From positions 1 to 64,000 of the forward strand of contig DASVDI010000005.1 of NCBI GenBank assembly GCA_036381175.1: a stretch of 64,000 nt of DNA, in the 5' to 3' direction. Positions 1 through 8,850 of the stretch are shown here, piece after piece. The notes beneath the pieces were generated by a model. The model was not told where the DNA came from, did not search any database, and saw only the letters and a list, made by a program, of their open reading frames with translations. Source of the stretch: JAJUFS01 sp036381175 (GTDB lineage Bacteria; Pseudomonadota; Gammaproteobacteria; Natronospirales; JAJUFS01). Numbering within the stretch: the stretch's first letter is position 1; each line of letters starts with the position of its first letter. The position numbers were made by a program, and so were the translations under genes.

Positions 1-98
1 CCTTCTCCCTTCTCCCTTCTCCCTTCTCCCTTCTCCCTTCTCCCTTCTCCCTTCTCCCTTCTCCCTTCTCCCTTCTCCCTTCTCCCTTCTCCCTTCTC
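1..98. repeat. Heptamer tandem repeat, 14 copies, running off the left edge
   Basis: The first 98 bases are 14 uninterrupted copies of a 7-bp unit, CCTTCTC (GAGAAGG on the other strand). The array probably continues left of the window. Its last copy overlaps the TGA stop codon of waaA, so the array lies directly behind that gene. Such an array is expected to change length by slippage. No ORF uses it inside the window. Confidence 0.97.
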
Positions 99-1365
99 AC
101 CGCTCACGAACTTTCAAAAACACCTCAAGATCCTTCATCACCGTCGCAAGCGTTCCCCTGTTCGCCTCGACAATCCGCCGCGCCGCCTGTCCCAGCTCGT
201 CGCGTTTCACCGGATCATCCAGCAGCTCGCTCCACGCGCGCGCCAAATCCGTCGCATCGCGCACGACGATGATGGCGTCGGAATCGCGCATGTCATTGAA
301 GATATCCGGCGCGCTGGAATGCAGCGGGCCGGTGACGATTGCGATGCCGAGCGATGCTGGCTCCAGCAGGTTGTGGCCACCGGCCGGCACGAGGCTGCCG
401 CCAACGAAACACGCATCGGCTGCGGCATAAAACGCATTCAGTTCGCCGATGGTGTCGATCACGTAAACATCGGCAGCGGGAGCGGTATCCGTGGTCCGCA
501 AGGCCGTGCTGAAACCGGCATCGCGCGAATAACCCGCGACAGTGGCGCCGCGCTCCGGATGTCTCGGCACAATGACAAGCCGTGCATCCGCATGATTTTC
601 GCGCACGCGAGTGAATGCATCGAGGATGATTTCTTCTTCACCCACGCGTGTACTCGCCGCGACCAGCACTGGCGACGCGCCGAACAGCAAGCCGCGCATC
701 GCCTGTCCCTGTTCACGAAGCTCCGCTGATTCGGGAATATCGAATTTCAGGTTGCCGACCGTGCGAATGACGCGGCGCTCGACGCCGAGCTCATGAAAGC
801 GCGCGCCATCTGCATCCGTCTGCGCGCCAACGTAATTCACCTCGCGCATCGCGCGTCTCACGAGCGTTCCCAACCGGCAATAATTTTTCAGTGAACGTTC
901 CGTCATGCGCGCGGAAACGAGCAACACCGGCACATTGCGCTCAGCGACTTCGGAATACAGGTTCGGCCAGATTTCGGTTTCCATCACGATCAACGCCTGC
1001 GGACGGATGCGATCCAGGAAACGGCGATTGAATGACGGCAGATCGAACGGCAGCGCGCACACTTGCACGCTTTCACCAAACGCCGCGCGCGCACGCGACA
1101 TTCCGCTTGCGGTGAAACTGCTGACGACGAGATGCGCATCGGGATACTCAGCCGCGAGTGCCTTCACCAGCGGCACGGCGGCCTGCATTTCGCCGACGGA
1201 CGAGGCATGCACCCACAGCACGTTTCCGGACGGCGCGGGCGTGACGAATCCAAGACGTTCGCGCGTTGAGTCGGCGCTGCCGGTCTGGCGCTTCGCGCGC
1301 ACGGCGGCAACCGCCAGGAACACCGGCAGCAGCAGGATCAGCAGGATGAAATAAAGAAGGCGCAC
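97..1365 (-). CDS. waaA: 3-deoxy-D-manno-octulosonic acid (Kdo) transferase
   Basis: WaaA transfers Kdo residues from CMP-Kdo to lipid IVA at the cytoplasmic face of the inner membrane, an essential step of lipid A-core synthesis. The GTG start at 1365 lies 7 bp behind the hldE stop. It gives 422 residues, the usual family length, whereas an upstream ATG at 1458 would lie inside hldE. Visible features are an N-terminal membrane segment (VRLLYFILLILLLPVF), the donor-site motif VHASSVGEMQAA near residue 50, METEIWPN near residue 130, and a GT-B C-terminal half with GGHNLLEPA. It probably forms an operon with hldE. The stop codon touches the heptamer array. Confidence 0.95.
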   Translation of the reverse strand: MRLLYFILLILLLPVFLAVAAVRAKRQTGSADSTRERLGFVTPAPSGNVLWVHASSVGEMQAAVPLVKALAAEYPDAHLVVSSFTASGMSRARAAFGESVQVCALPFDLPSFNRRFLDRIRPQALIVMETEIWPNLYSEVAERNVPVLLVSARMTERSLKNYCRLGTLVRRAMREVNYVGAQTDADGARFHELGVERRVIRTVGNLKFDIPESAELREQGQAMRGLLFGASPVLVAASTRVGEEEIILDAFTRVRENHADARLVIVPRHPERGATVAGYSRDAGFSTALRTTDTAPAADVYVIDTIGELNAFYAAADACFVGGSLVPAGGHNLLEPASLGIAIVTGPLHSSAPDIFNDMRDSDAIIVVRDATDLARAWSELLDDPVKRDELGQAARRIVEANRGTLATVMKDLEVFLKVRER

Positions 1366-1372
1366 GATGCGC

Positions 1373-2794
1373 TCAATCGCCGCGAATGCGCCGAATGATA
1401 TCGGATGTGGAAATGCCGTCCTCGAAACGCCACACGCGCACCTCGCCGCCGGCAGCAATCACTTCCTCGTAACCGGCGATTTCGGATGGCTTGTAATCGC
1501 CACCCTTCACGAGAATGTCAGGTGCAATGCGCGCGATAAGTTCGCGCGGCGTGTCAGTGCCGAATGGCACAACCCAATCGACGGCATCGAGCGCGGCGAG
1601 CACCGCCATGCGTTGTGCAAGCGGTACAACCGGTCGCGTTTCGCCCTTGAGCCGCCGCACGGAATCATCGGTGTTCACCGCGACGATCAAACGGTCGCCG
1701 AGCGCGCGCGCATCCTGCAGGTACGCCACGTGTCCCGCGTGCAGGATGTCGAAGCAGCCGTTCGTCATCACCACGCGCTCACCCTGCGCGCGCGCAAAGC
1801 GAACGGCCTCCAGCAACTCGTCTTCTTCCAGCACGCCCGCTGCACCGCCGGTGCGGTGTTTCATGGCGAGCTTGAGTTCTGCAGGCGTGACGCTCGCAGC
1901 GCCGAGTTTCGCGACCACGAGACCGGCGGCAAAGTTGCCGAGTGTGGCGGCGTCGGGCATCGACAAGCCGGCGGCGAGGCCAGCCGCGAGCAAGGCAATC
2001 GCGGTATCGCCGGCGCCGGTCACATCAAAAACCTCCAGCGCCTGCGCCGGCAGATGCTGTACGTCGTCTTCGGTTATCAATGTCATGCCGTGTTCGCTGC
2101 GCGTCACGAGCAAGGCGTCGAGTTCCAGCTCTTCGCGCAGGCGGCGACCTTTTTCGATCAGCGTCGCCTCATCGGGACACGCACCCGCCACCGCTTCGAA
2201 CTCACCGAGATTCGGCGTCAGCAGCGTCGCACCGCGATAGCGAAGATAATCCTTGCCCTTGGGATCGACCAGCACCGCCTTGCCGGCTTTCCGCGCGGCC
2301 GTGATCAGCGCTTGCGTGTCGCCGAGCGTGCCCTTGGCATAATCCGAAATCACGAGCACGTCGTGGTTGGCCAGTGCGTCGATGACCTTGCGGTTGAATG
2401 GGGCGGCATCAATGATTTGCCCGTCCGGTTCGAAATCCAGCCGGATCAGTTGCTGATGGCGGCTGATGACGCGCAGCTTGGTGATGGTTTCCATGCCGTC
2501 AACGCGAAGAAAATCGCAGCCGACGCCGCATTCGGCGAGCGCGCTTTCCAGTCTTGCGGCGGCATCGTCGCGTCCCGTCGCACCAATCACGGTCGCCTTC
2601 GCACCGAGGCTCGCGATATTCGCGGCCACGTTGCCCGCGCCGCCCGGCCGCCCTTCCTCGCTCTCCACCTTCACGACAGGCACCGGCGCTTCCGGTGAAA
2701 TGCGCCCCGTAGCGCCATACCAGTAGCGGTCAAACATGACATCGCCTGCCACCAGCACGCGCACACGGGAAAAGTCGGGAATCCGGATATTCAT
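1373..2794 (-). CDS. hldE: Bifunctional heptose-7-phosphate kinase / heptose-1-phosphate adenylyltransferase
   Basis: HldE makes ADP-heptose for the LPS inner core. Residues 1 to about 315 form a PfkB/ribokinase-type kinase, with the signature DVTGAGDTAIA as the anion hole and catalytic base. The C-terminal part, from about residue 340, is the nucleotidyltransferase with TNGCFDILHAGHV. The chosen start, MNIRIPDF at 2794, gives 473 residues, close to the 477 of the E. coli enzyme. waaA follows 7 bp downstream on the same strand. The LPS neighbours (waaA, kdkA, heptosyltransferase, O-antigen ligase) fit this role. Confidence 0.97.
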   Translation of the reverse strand: MNIRIPDFSRVRVLVAGDVMFDRYWYGATGRISPEAPVPVVKVESEEGRPGGAGNVAANIASLGAKATVIGATGRDDAAARLESALAECGVGCDFLRVDGMETITKLRVISRHQQLIRLDFEPDGQIIDAAPFNRKVIDALANHDVLVISDYAKGTLGDTQALITAARKAGKAVLVDPKGKDYLRYRGATLLTPNLGEFEAVAGACPDEATLIEKGRRLREELELDALLVTRSEHGMTLITEDDVQHLPAQALEVFDVTGAGDTAIALLAAGLAAGLSMPDAATLGNFAAGLVVAKLGAASVTPAELKLAMKHRTGGAAGVLEEDELLEAVRFARAQGERVVMTNGCFDILHAGHVAYLQDARALGDRLIVAVNTDDSVRRLKGETRPVVPLAQRMAVLAALDAVDWVVPFGTDTPRELIARIAPDILVKGGDYKPSEIAGYEEVIAAGGEVRVWRFEDGISTSDIIRRIRGD

Positions 2795-2913
2795 GAACGT
2801 CGCTGCCTCTCCTGCATCGCGGCGAATGTTAGCACAGCGGCAGCGACACACCGGTTCACCCGCAAGGCTCGCGCCAGTAGAATGCCGGTTCCGTTCGCGC
2901 TGAAATACTTAAC

Positions 2914-3825
2914 GTGAAACCACCCGACAAGATCCAGGCAAAGCACATCATCAATCCGCTCTACTGGCCCTTCTGGCTGGTCATCGGACTGATGCGCGCC
3001 GGCGTCTGGCTGCCGTTTGGTGTACAGATTTTTCTCGGCAAGTGGATCGGTCGCGCGATTTACGCCACCGCAAAACGTCGCCGTGACATAACGCACATCA
3101 ATCTCGATTTGTGCTTTCCCGAATTGAGCACAGCGGAACGCCGCCAACTCGCACACGAACATTTCGAAGCGCTCGGTATTGCCGTGTTCGAAATCGCGTT
3201 GTGCTGGTGGGGCTCGGAGAAAAAGCTCCGGCGCCTGGTGCGCATCGAAGGACAGGAACATCTTGCGGCCGCACTCGCCGAGGGCAAGGGCGCGCTGCTG
3301 CTGTCCGCGCATTTCACCACGCTGGAAATCGGCGGACGCCTCCTTTCGCTGTTTCAACCGTTTCATCTCATGTACCGGCCGAATCGAACCGAGCTGCTGG
3401 AAATCGTCATTTCCAACAGCCGGCGCAGGCATTTTGAAAAAGTGATTCCGCGCGATGACGTGCGCGCCATGATCCGTTCACTGAAAGACAATCATCCGGT
3501 CTGGTACGCGCCTGACCAGGGTTACCGCGGCAAGCATTCCGCGATGCTGCCGTTCTTCAATGTGCCGGCGCCAACGAACACTGCAACCTCGCGCATCGCA
3601 AAATCCACGGGTAGCCCGGTGTTGCCGTTCATGGTCCAGCGTCTGCCGGGATCGCAGGGTTACGTGTTGCGCATTGATCCGCCGCTCGAAGATTTTCCCT
3701 CCAGCGATGCGGAGAAGGACGGCGCGCGCGTGAACGCGATCATTGAAGCAGATGCGCGCCGCGTGCCGGAGCAATATCTCTGGTGTCACAACCGTTTCAA
3801 GACAGACGCGCATCACAGGAAATGA
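2914..3825 (+). CDS. LpxL/HtrB-family lipid A acyltransferase
   Basis: This is a membrane-bound acyltransferase that adds a secondary acyl chain to Kdo2-lipid IVA using acyl-ACP. The 303-residue protein begins at a GTG and has an N-terminal hydrophobic anchor (YWPFWLVIGLMRAGVWLPFG). The HX4E catalytic pair appears as SAHFTTLEIGG near residue 130, and WYAPDQGY as in the family. It diverges from hldE across about 120 bp and is followed after one base by a glycosyltransferase, so the two are probably co-transcribed. Which acyl position it serves (LpxL or LpxM) cannot be told from the sequence. Confidence 0.9.
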   Translation: MKPPDKIQAKHIINPLYWPFWLVIGLMRAGVWLPFGVQIFLGKWIGRAIYATAKRRRDITHINLDLCFPELSTAERRQLAHEHFEALGIAVFEIALCWWGSEKKLRRLVRIEGQEHLAAALAEGKGALLLSAHFTTLEIGGRLLSLFQPFHLMYRPNRTELLEIVISNSRRRHFEKVIPRDDVRAMIRSLKDNHPVWYAPDQGYRGKHSAMLPFFNVPAPTNTATSRIAKSTGSPVLPFMVQRLPGSQGYVLRIDPPLEDFPSSDAEKDGARVNAIIEADARRVPEQYLWCHNRFKTDAHHRK

Positions 3826-3826
3826 A

Positions 3827-4585
3827 ATGATCACCGTCACCATGCTCACGAAAGACAGCGCGCGTTTTGTCGAAAAAGCGCTGGCGGCGCTTGGCGGTTT
3901 CGATGAAGTGATTGTCCTCGACAACGGCTCCACCGACAACACGCTTGAAATCGCCGCGCGGTTTTCGAACGTGAAGATCGTGCAGCATGAGTTCATCGGT
4001 TTCGGACCGCTCAAGAACATGGCAGCGACGGCAGCGAAGCACGACTGGATACTGAACGTCGACAGCGACGAGATCATGACGCCGGAACTCGCCACCGAAT
4101 TGCAGAACATGACGCTCAACGCCGCCCGCGTTTACACCGTTCCCATGCTGAACCATTACCGCGGAAAACCCATTCGCGGTTGCGGCTGGGGCGGCATGCG
4201 CAAGCGGCGCCTGTACAACCGCGCGCGCACGCAATTCCGTAACGACATGGTGCATGAAAAGCTGGAGTTGCCCGCGGGCGTGAATATTTCCGATGAAATC
4301 CGCGGTAGCCTGCATCACTACATGTACAACTCCGTGCACCAGTTGTTGCACAAAATGCAGCTGTACACGGAGCTTTTTGCGGAACAGAACGTCGGCCGAA
4401 AGAAAAGCGGCGTTATTGGCGCAAGCGGGCACGCGCTGTGGGCGTTCATCCGCGATTACTTCATCAAGCGCGGTTTCCTGGATGGCGCGGAAGGCTGGCT
4501 GATCTGCGTGACGGCGGCGAACGTCGTTTTCTACAAGCACATGAAGCTGCGCGAAGCGAACGAGAACAAGGACTGGCCGAAATAA
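3827..4585 (+). CDS. Family 2 glycosyltransferase, WaaE/LgtF-like LPS core enzyme
   Basis: This is a GT-A fold glycosyltransferase of 252 residues, probably adding a glucose-like sugar to an inner-core heptose. Landmarks are VTMLTKDSARFVEKAL at the N terminus, VLDNGSTDNT, and the metal-binding acidic motif NVDSDEIMTPEL near residue 85. The C-terminal basic/aromatic stretch FIRDYFIKRGFLDGAEGW recurs almost unchanged in the fusion protein at 6410-8527, so these are paralogous domains. The ATG at 3827 lies one base after the acyltransferase stop; earlier in-frame codons would lie within that gene. Confidence 0.88.
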   Translation: MITVTMLTKDSARFVEKALAALGGFDEVIVLDNGSTDNTLEIAARFSNVKIVQHEFIGFGPLKNMAATAAKHDWILNVDSDEIMTPELATELQNMTLNAARVYTVPMLNHYRGKPIRGCGWGGMRKRRLYNRARTQFRNDMVHEKLELPAGVNISDEIRGSLHHYMYNSVHQLLHKMQLYTELFAEQNVGRKKSGVIGASGHALWAFIRDYFIKRGFLDGAEGWLICVTAANVVFYKHMKLREANENKDWPK

Positions 4586-4592
4586 TGTTCGC

Positions 4593-5333
4593 TCAGTCGC
4601 CGCGATAAGCGGCGTTCAGCAGCGCGAAACCATTCGTCGCCCGTTCCGCGGCATGGGTGTCAGCGGTGATCTTCGCGAGTGAACGCCGCAGGCGGTCAAG
4701 ATTGCCCTGCCGCCACGCGGTGTCTTGCGGGCGCATCCGGCCGCGATCGAAATCGATGAGATAAACTTCCGGTTTTTCAGCGCCTGCGTCATCAATGAGA
4801 ATATTGTGCGCGTTCAGATCGGCGTGCCAGACACCGGCATCGTGAAAACGCCGAATGCATTTTCCGACGGCGCGCCACGCAGCTTCCGTCATTTCGTCAT
4901 CGAGCAACAGGCGCGCGAGTGATTCGCCGGGAACAGTTTCGGTAATGAGCGCGGCGTGATAACCCAGCCAGCCGCGCCGAATGCGCGCAGCGACAGGATG
5001 CGGCACCGGCAGGCCGAGGTCATACATGGCGGCGAGCAGGTTCCATTCACGCCACGGACGTGTTCGTTCAAGTCCCGTGAACAAATACCAGTCGCTGATG
5101 AATTTCCCGGGCAGTCCACCGCGGCGATAAAAGCGCAGCACCCAGTCGATGCCCTCGTCCTGGATTCTCCACGCAGCACCGCGTCCTCCCAACGACTCAT
5201 CGCCGAACGCGTCACGTGCGCGCCAGTACGCAGGCGCAAAGACATGCTCGTGCACTTTGCCGGCAAGTTCAGCGTCGTATAGGATTAGTCCGCCCGTGAC
5301 GGGCAGAACCTTCGGGCGGATTATAGCCTGCAT
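4593..5333 (-). CDS. kdkA: Kdo kinase
   Basis: KdkA phosphorylates position 4 of Kdo in the LPS inner core. The 246-residue protein has the lipopolysaccharide-kinase fold, with a catalytic loop HADLNAHNILID and a metal-binding motif LIDFDRGRMRP, both typical of this family. The start at MQAIIRPKVLPV is preferred because upstream residues overlap the divergent heptosyltransferase. The intergenic gap to that gene is only about 30 bp, so a compact divergent promoter is likely. The 3' end faces the glycosyltransferase at 4585 with 7 bp between stops. Confidence 0.93.
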   Translation of the reverse strand: MQAIIRPKVLPVTGGLILYDAELAGKVHEHVFAPAYWRARDAFGDESLGGRGAAWRIQDEGIDWVLRFYRRGGLPGKFISDWYLFTGLERTRPWREWNLLAAMYDLGLPVPHPVAARIRRGWLGYHAALITETVPGESLARLLLDDEMTEAAWRAVGKCIRRFHDAGVWHADLNAHNILIDDAGAEKPEVYLIDFDRGRMRPQDTAWRQGNLDRLRRSLAKITADTHAAERATNGFALLNAAYRGD

Positions 5334-5364
5334 TTTTTGGCCTGCATCTTCGCTGGAGCCTCGC

Positions 5365-6408
5365 TTGATCGATCCGCCGCGCAACGTGTGCGTTCTCAGA
5401 CTTTCCGCCATCGGCGATGTCTGTCACACGCTGCCGGTCGTGCGAACTTTACAAGATCACTGGCCCAAAACCCACATCACCTGGATTGTCGGAAAGCTCG
5501 AGCACAGCCTGCTCGACCGCATTCCCGGCATCGAATTCCTGCCCTTCGACAAGCGCGGCGGTCTTGCCGCTTACCGCGATATTTACCGGCAATTGTCGTC
5601 ACGCCGATACGATGCGCTGCTGCATATGCAAGTCGCGCTGCGCGCCAGCATGGTTTCACTCGGCGTGCGCGCGGATGCCCGGCTCGGTTTCGACAAGGCA
5701 CGTGCGAAGGACTGGCAATGGCTTTTCACGAACCGGAAAATCGCCGCGCGCGAACACGAACATGTGATGGATGGACTGTTCGGTTTCGCTGATGCGCTGG
5801 GAATATCGCGCACGGAGCCACGCTGGGATATTCCGGTTTCTGCCGCCGACGCTGCGTTTGCTGCGGAACAGGCTGGCGATCAACGCATGCTTGTCATCAG
5901 TCCGTGTTCCAGCCAGCGCGCGCGCAACTTCCGCAACTGGCCGGTGGAGCGCTACATCGCCGTCGCAAGACACGCGATCGAAAAGCAGGGGGTGCGCGTC
6001 GTCATCACCGGCGGGCCGAGTATGCTGGAGCGCGAATACGGCGCGAAGATTTCGGAAGCGTTGCCAGCGACAGTGAATCTCGTCGGCAAGACATCCTTGA
6101 AGCAATTGTTCGCCATGCTGGCGCGCGCAAGTGTGCTGATTTCACCGGACAGCGGACCGGTGCACATGGCGAATGCCGCCGGCACGCCGGTGATCGGTTT
6201 GTATGCGACATCGAATCCCGAACGTACTGGACCGTACAACCAGCGCGAATGGACGGTGAACCGGTATCCGGATGCGGTGAAGAAATTTCTCGGCAAGGAC
6301 GTTGCACAGGTGCGCTTTGGACAGCGCGTGCGTCATCCGGATGCGATGGAGTTGATTACTGTAGAAGACGTCACCGACAAGCTGGACAAGTTGCTCGCCC
6401 AAAGCTGA
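5365..6408 (+). CDS. Heptosyltransferase, glycosyltransferase family 9 (WaaC/WaaF type)
   Basis: This enzyme transfers heptose from ADP-heptose to the growing LPS core. The protein opens with NVCVLRLSAIGDVCHTLPV, the family 9 N-terminal signature. It ends with SPDSGPVHMANAAGTPVIGLY, the GT-B nucleotide-binding region. No ATG is available near this point: the best start is TTG at 5365 (347 residues), with GTG 5386 as alternative. Divergent from kdkA. The 3' end is one base from the stop of the convergent WaaL fusion gene. Whether it is heptosyltransferase I, II or III is not decided by sequence alone. Confidence 0.88.
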   Translation: MIDPPRNVCVLRLSAIGDVCHTLPVVRTLQDHWPKTHITWIVGKLEHSLLDRIPGIEFLPFDKRGGLAAYRDIYRQLSSRRYDALLHMQVALRASMVSLGVRADARLGFDKARAKDWQWLFTNRKIAAREHEHVMDGLFGFADALGISRTEPRWDIPVSAADAAFAAEQAGDQRMLVISPCSSQRARNFRNWPVERYIAVARHAIEKQGVRVVITGGPSMLEREYGAKISEALPATVNLVGKTSLKQLFAMLARASVLISPDSGPVHMANAAGTPVIGLYATSNPERTGPYNQREWTVNRYPDAVKKFLGKDVAQVRFGQRVRHPDAMELITVEDVTDKLDKLLAQS

Positions 6409-6409
6409 A

Positions 6410-8527
6410 TCAATCGACGCGCTGGTCCTGCATCAGATCAACTCGCGTATCCCGCCTTTCACCCGTACCACGCCGTTCGTGCGATTCGCGCAATTCGATT
6501 TCCCACAAGGCCGCATATTTATTGAACGTGTAGTTGGCATGCAGCGCGGCGAGAATGAAACCGCGATTGCCATCGAGGAAGCCGAGACGAATGAAATAAT
6601 TGTGAATGAAGTTCAGCCAGCCACGCAGCGCGGCACTGAACAAGCCGGAACGCTTGCCGTTGCGGTAACGCTCGTTCGCCTGCAGCCACGCGTATTCGCC
6701 GAACTTCATCACCGCATGGTTATAGTCGCGGTACGTCTCGTGGTAGAGCGATCCGCGCAATCTTCCCAGCGTTCCCGATTTCAGTACGACTTTCTCATGC
6801 ACGGGCACTTGCGTGAACGCGCCACTGCGACGCTCGAACAGGCGCAGTGGCGACTGGCCGCTGCCGCTGAAATCCATCACGCGGTTGAACAGCACGACCG
6901 GCCGGTGCACGTCGTAACCGGTGTGCGGCGGCCGGCCACGCAAGGTGTTGTCGATCTCCGCGCGCAGCTCGGGCGTCACGCGTTCGTCGGCATCGATGGA
7001 CAACACCCACTCGCCTGTGGCGAGATCCAGCGCGCGCTGCTTCTGCTTGCCGAAGCCGGGCCAGTCCGTGACACGCACCTTGTCGGTGTATTCGCGCACG
7101 ATCTCGACGGTTGCATCCGTGCTGCCGGAATCCAGCACGATGATTTCATCCGCCCAGCCGTGCACCGAGGCGAGACACGGCCGGATGCGATCGGCTTCGT
7201 TGAGCGTGATGATGATGACGCTCAGCGTCTTGTCGCGCGTGAAATCCTTCGTCAGGAACTGGCGCTCCTTCGCACGCACAAGGCCGTAGATCACCGCCAG
7301 GCAAAAGACGTAAAAAGTGATCGGCATGGTGCGATCGAAGATTGCTTCGGTGAGACCGAAATGCATGAAGCCGACAATCAGCACGATCCCCGCGTAGGAC
7401 AATCCCCTGATGTCGCGATCGGAATGCCGCACGCCCCAGAGAAAATGCATGAGCGGAATCCCGAACACGAGCAGCAGCGCGAGGAGTCCTGCGAGACCGC
7501 GGTCCGCCAGCACTGACAAATATTCGTTGTGCGGATGATCGAACCGCAACAGGTACGGTTCCGCGAAGCCCGCCTCCACCCATTCGCGCAGCACGCTGGC
7601 GTAACCGCCGACCCCGACGCCGAACAGCGGATCACGCAGGAAGGCGTCGATCGCGATCGGCCACATGGCAAGCCGCAACCCGATCGAACCCGTTGTCTCC
7701 TCGCCGCGCAACACCAGCCGCAAGTCCTCGACGAGCATCGCGAGCCGCTCCGCCACGCCGGTCTGCGGAATGAAGTAGGCTGCTGCCGCGAGGATCACGA
7801 GGCCCGTGAACATCAGCCAGCGCACGCGGGCGTCGCGTCCCCGCGCCAGGTACCAGACCAGCAGCAGCGTCAGCGCCGGCATCGCGATCCACGCGCCGCG
7901 CGCGCCCGACAGGAACGTGGCGAGAAAGCCGAACAGGAATCCTGCCGCCGGCAGGGCCAGCAGCCACGGTGCGTGACGGCGAAAGAAACTCAAGCCACCA
8001 AGACTCATGAATGCCATCACCAGCGAAAGATCACCGAACAGCACAATGCTGCTGATTCCGCGCAGGTGCATTTCGAACAATGCCGGTTCGTCGCCGGTCA
8101 GCAAGGCGTACAGCGCGAACAGCCCGGCGGAAATACCGCCGAGTGCGAGACCGGTCCACCACACGCCTTCACCGTTGGGCATGCGCCGTACGACCAGGTA
8201 GATGGGAATCAGCAATAAAAAGCGCAGGTAGCGGCCAAGTTTCTTGAAGCCAAGATAATTGATCTCGCCGAGCAGGTACGCCAGCACCGCGATGGCGACG
8301 AAGAACGCCATGCTGAACAGCAGCAGCTTTTCGTCGCGCGACAGCGGCGTGCGCGGATCGCGGCCCGTCAGGCTGAACACCACGCCCAGCAGCGCGAGCA
8401 ACAGCAGCGACACCGTCGCCGCCTGCTCGACCAGCAAGGTCGCCAGCGGGAACAGCAGCATCACGCCGCCGACCAGCCACGCGCGCACGCCGGTCAGAGC
8501 GTCACTGATGATGGGCCTTGACTGCAT
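6410..8527 (-). CDS. O-antigen ligase (WaaL-like) fused to a family 2 glycosyltransferase
   Basis: One uninterrupted frame of 705 residues joins two LPS enzymes. Residues 1 to about 430 form a polytopic membrane protein of about 10-12 helices with a WaaL/Wzy_C-type periplasmic region (GVGVGGYASVL, RFDHPHNEYLSVLADRGLAG). Residues about 440-690 form a GT-A glycosyltransferase with SVIIITLNEADRIRPCL, VLDSGSTDATVEIV, SIDADERVTPEL and a C-terminal NYFIRLGFLDGNRGF paralogous to the gene at 3827. The ligase would attach polymer to lipid A-core in the periplasm, while the transferase should face the cytoplasm. The two halves are normally separate genes. The tail after residue 690 is polar and weakly conserved in appearance. 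Confidence 0.88.
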   Translation of the reverse strand: MQSRPIISDALTGVRAWLVGGVMLLFPLATLLVEQAATVSLLLLALLGVVFSLTGRDPRTPLSRDEKLLLFSMAFFVAIAVLAYLLGEINYLGFKKLGRYLRFLLLIPIYLVVRRMPNGEGVWWTGLALGGISAGLFALYALLTGDEPALFEMHLRGISSIVLFGDLSLVMAFMSLGGLSFFRRHAPWLLALPAAGFLFGFLATFLSGARGAWIAMPALTLLLVWYLARGRDARVRWLMFTGLVILAAAAYFIPQTGVAERLAMLVEDLRLVLRGEETTGSIGLRLAMWPIAIDAFLRDPLFGVGVGGYASVLREWVEAGFAEPYLLRFDHPHNEYLSVLADRGLAGLLALLLVFGIPLMHFLWGVRHSDRDIRGLSYAGIVLIVGFMHFGLTEAIFDRTMPITFYVFCLAVIYGLVRAKERQFLTKDFTRDKTLSVIIITLNEADRIRPCLASVHGWADEIIVLDSGSTDATVEIVREYTDKVRVTDWPGFGKQKQRALDLATGEWVLSIDADERVTPELRAEIDNTLRGRPPHTGYDVHRPVVLFNRVMDFSGSGQSPLRLFERRSGAFTQVPVHEKVVLKSGTLGRLRGSLYHETYRDYNHAVMKFGEYAWLQANERYRNGKRSGLFSAALRGWLNFIHNYFIRLGFLDGNRGFILAALHANYTFNKYAALWEIELRESHERRGTGERRDTRVDLMQDQRVD

Positions 8528-8533
8528 GCGGGA

Positions 8534-8740
8534 TCAGTCAATCAGGACATATTCGGCGCTGCAGTAAGGGCACCGCGCGTGGCCGTTGTCTTCGACAGGA
8601 ATGAAAACTCTCGGATGGGAATTCCACAGGCTCATGCCCGGCATCGGGCAATGCAGCGGCAAGTCCTTGCGCGTGATTTCATAGCGGTTCTGGCTGTTGG
8701 GCTGGATGCTGCCGCCGGCAGGCTGGTTGCGGGGTTCCAC
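8534..8740 (-). CDS. Small zf-CHCC zinc-finger protein
   Basis: This 68-residue protein resembles the zf-CHCC family (bacterial relatives of the NDUFS6 zinc domain). The likely ligands are the Cys of HCPMPG, the His of WNSHPRV and the pair CPYC near the C terminus. GTG at 8740 is preferred because it has a strong AAGGAG six bases upstream; an ATG at 8773 lacks one. It lies 6 bp upstream of the WaaL-fusion start, so the two are probably co-transcribed. Its role is not established. Confidence 0.85.
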   Translation of the reverse strand: MEPRNQPAGGSIQPNSQNRYEITRKDLPLHCPMPGMSLWNSHPRVFIPVEDNGHARCPYCSAEYVLID

Positions 8741-8850
8741 GATTGGCTCCTTGGATACGCAGCGCGAATTCATGCGCGACTGAAATCGGATTGGCTTGAA
8801 GGCGCGCGGATTATACCAAGCAAGCGCCTTCGAATCCGACGCAGACCAGG

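Noticed and set aside
1367..2698. A 443-codon open frame on the plus strand opposite hldE
   Set aside because: It lies wholly antisense to hldE, has no recognisable domain, and its residue usage (many Arg, His, Ala) is what a GC-rich gene gives when read backwards.
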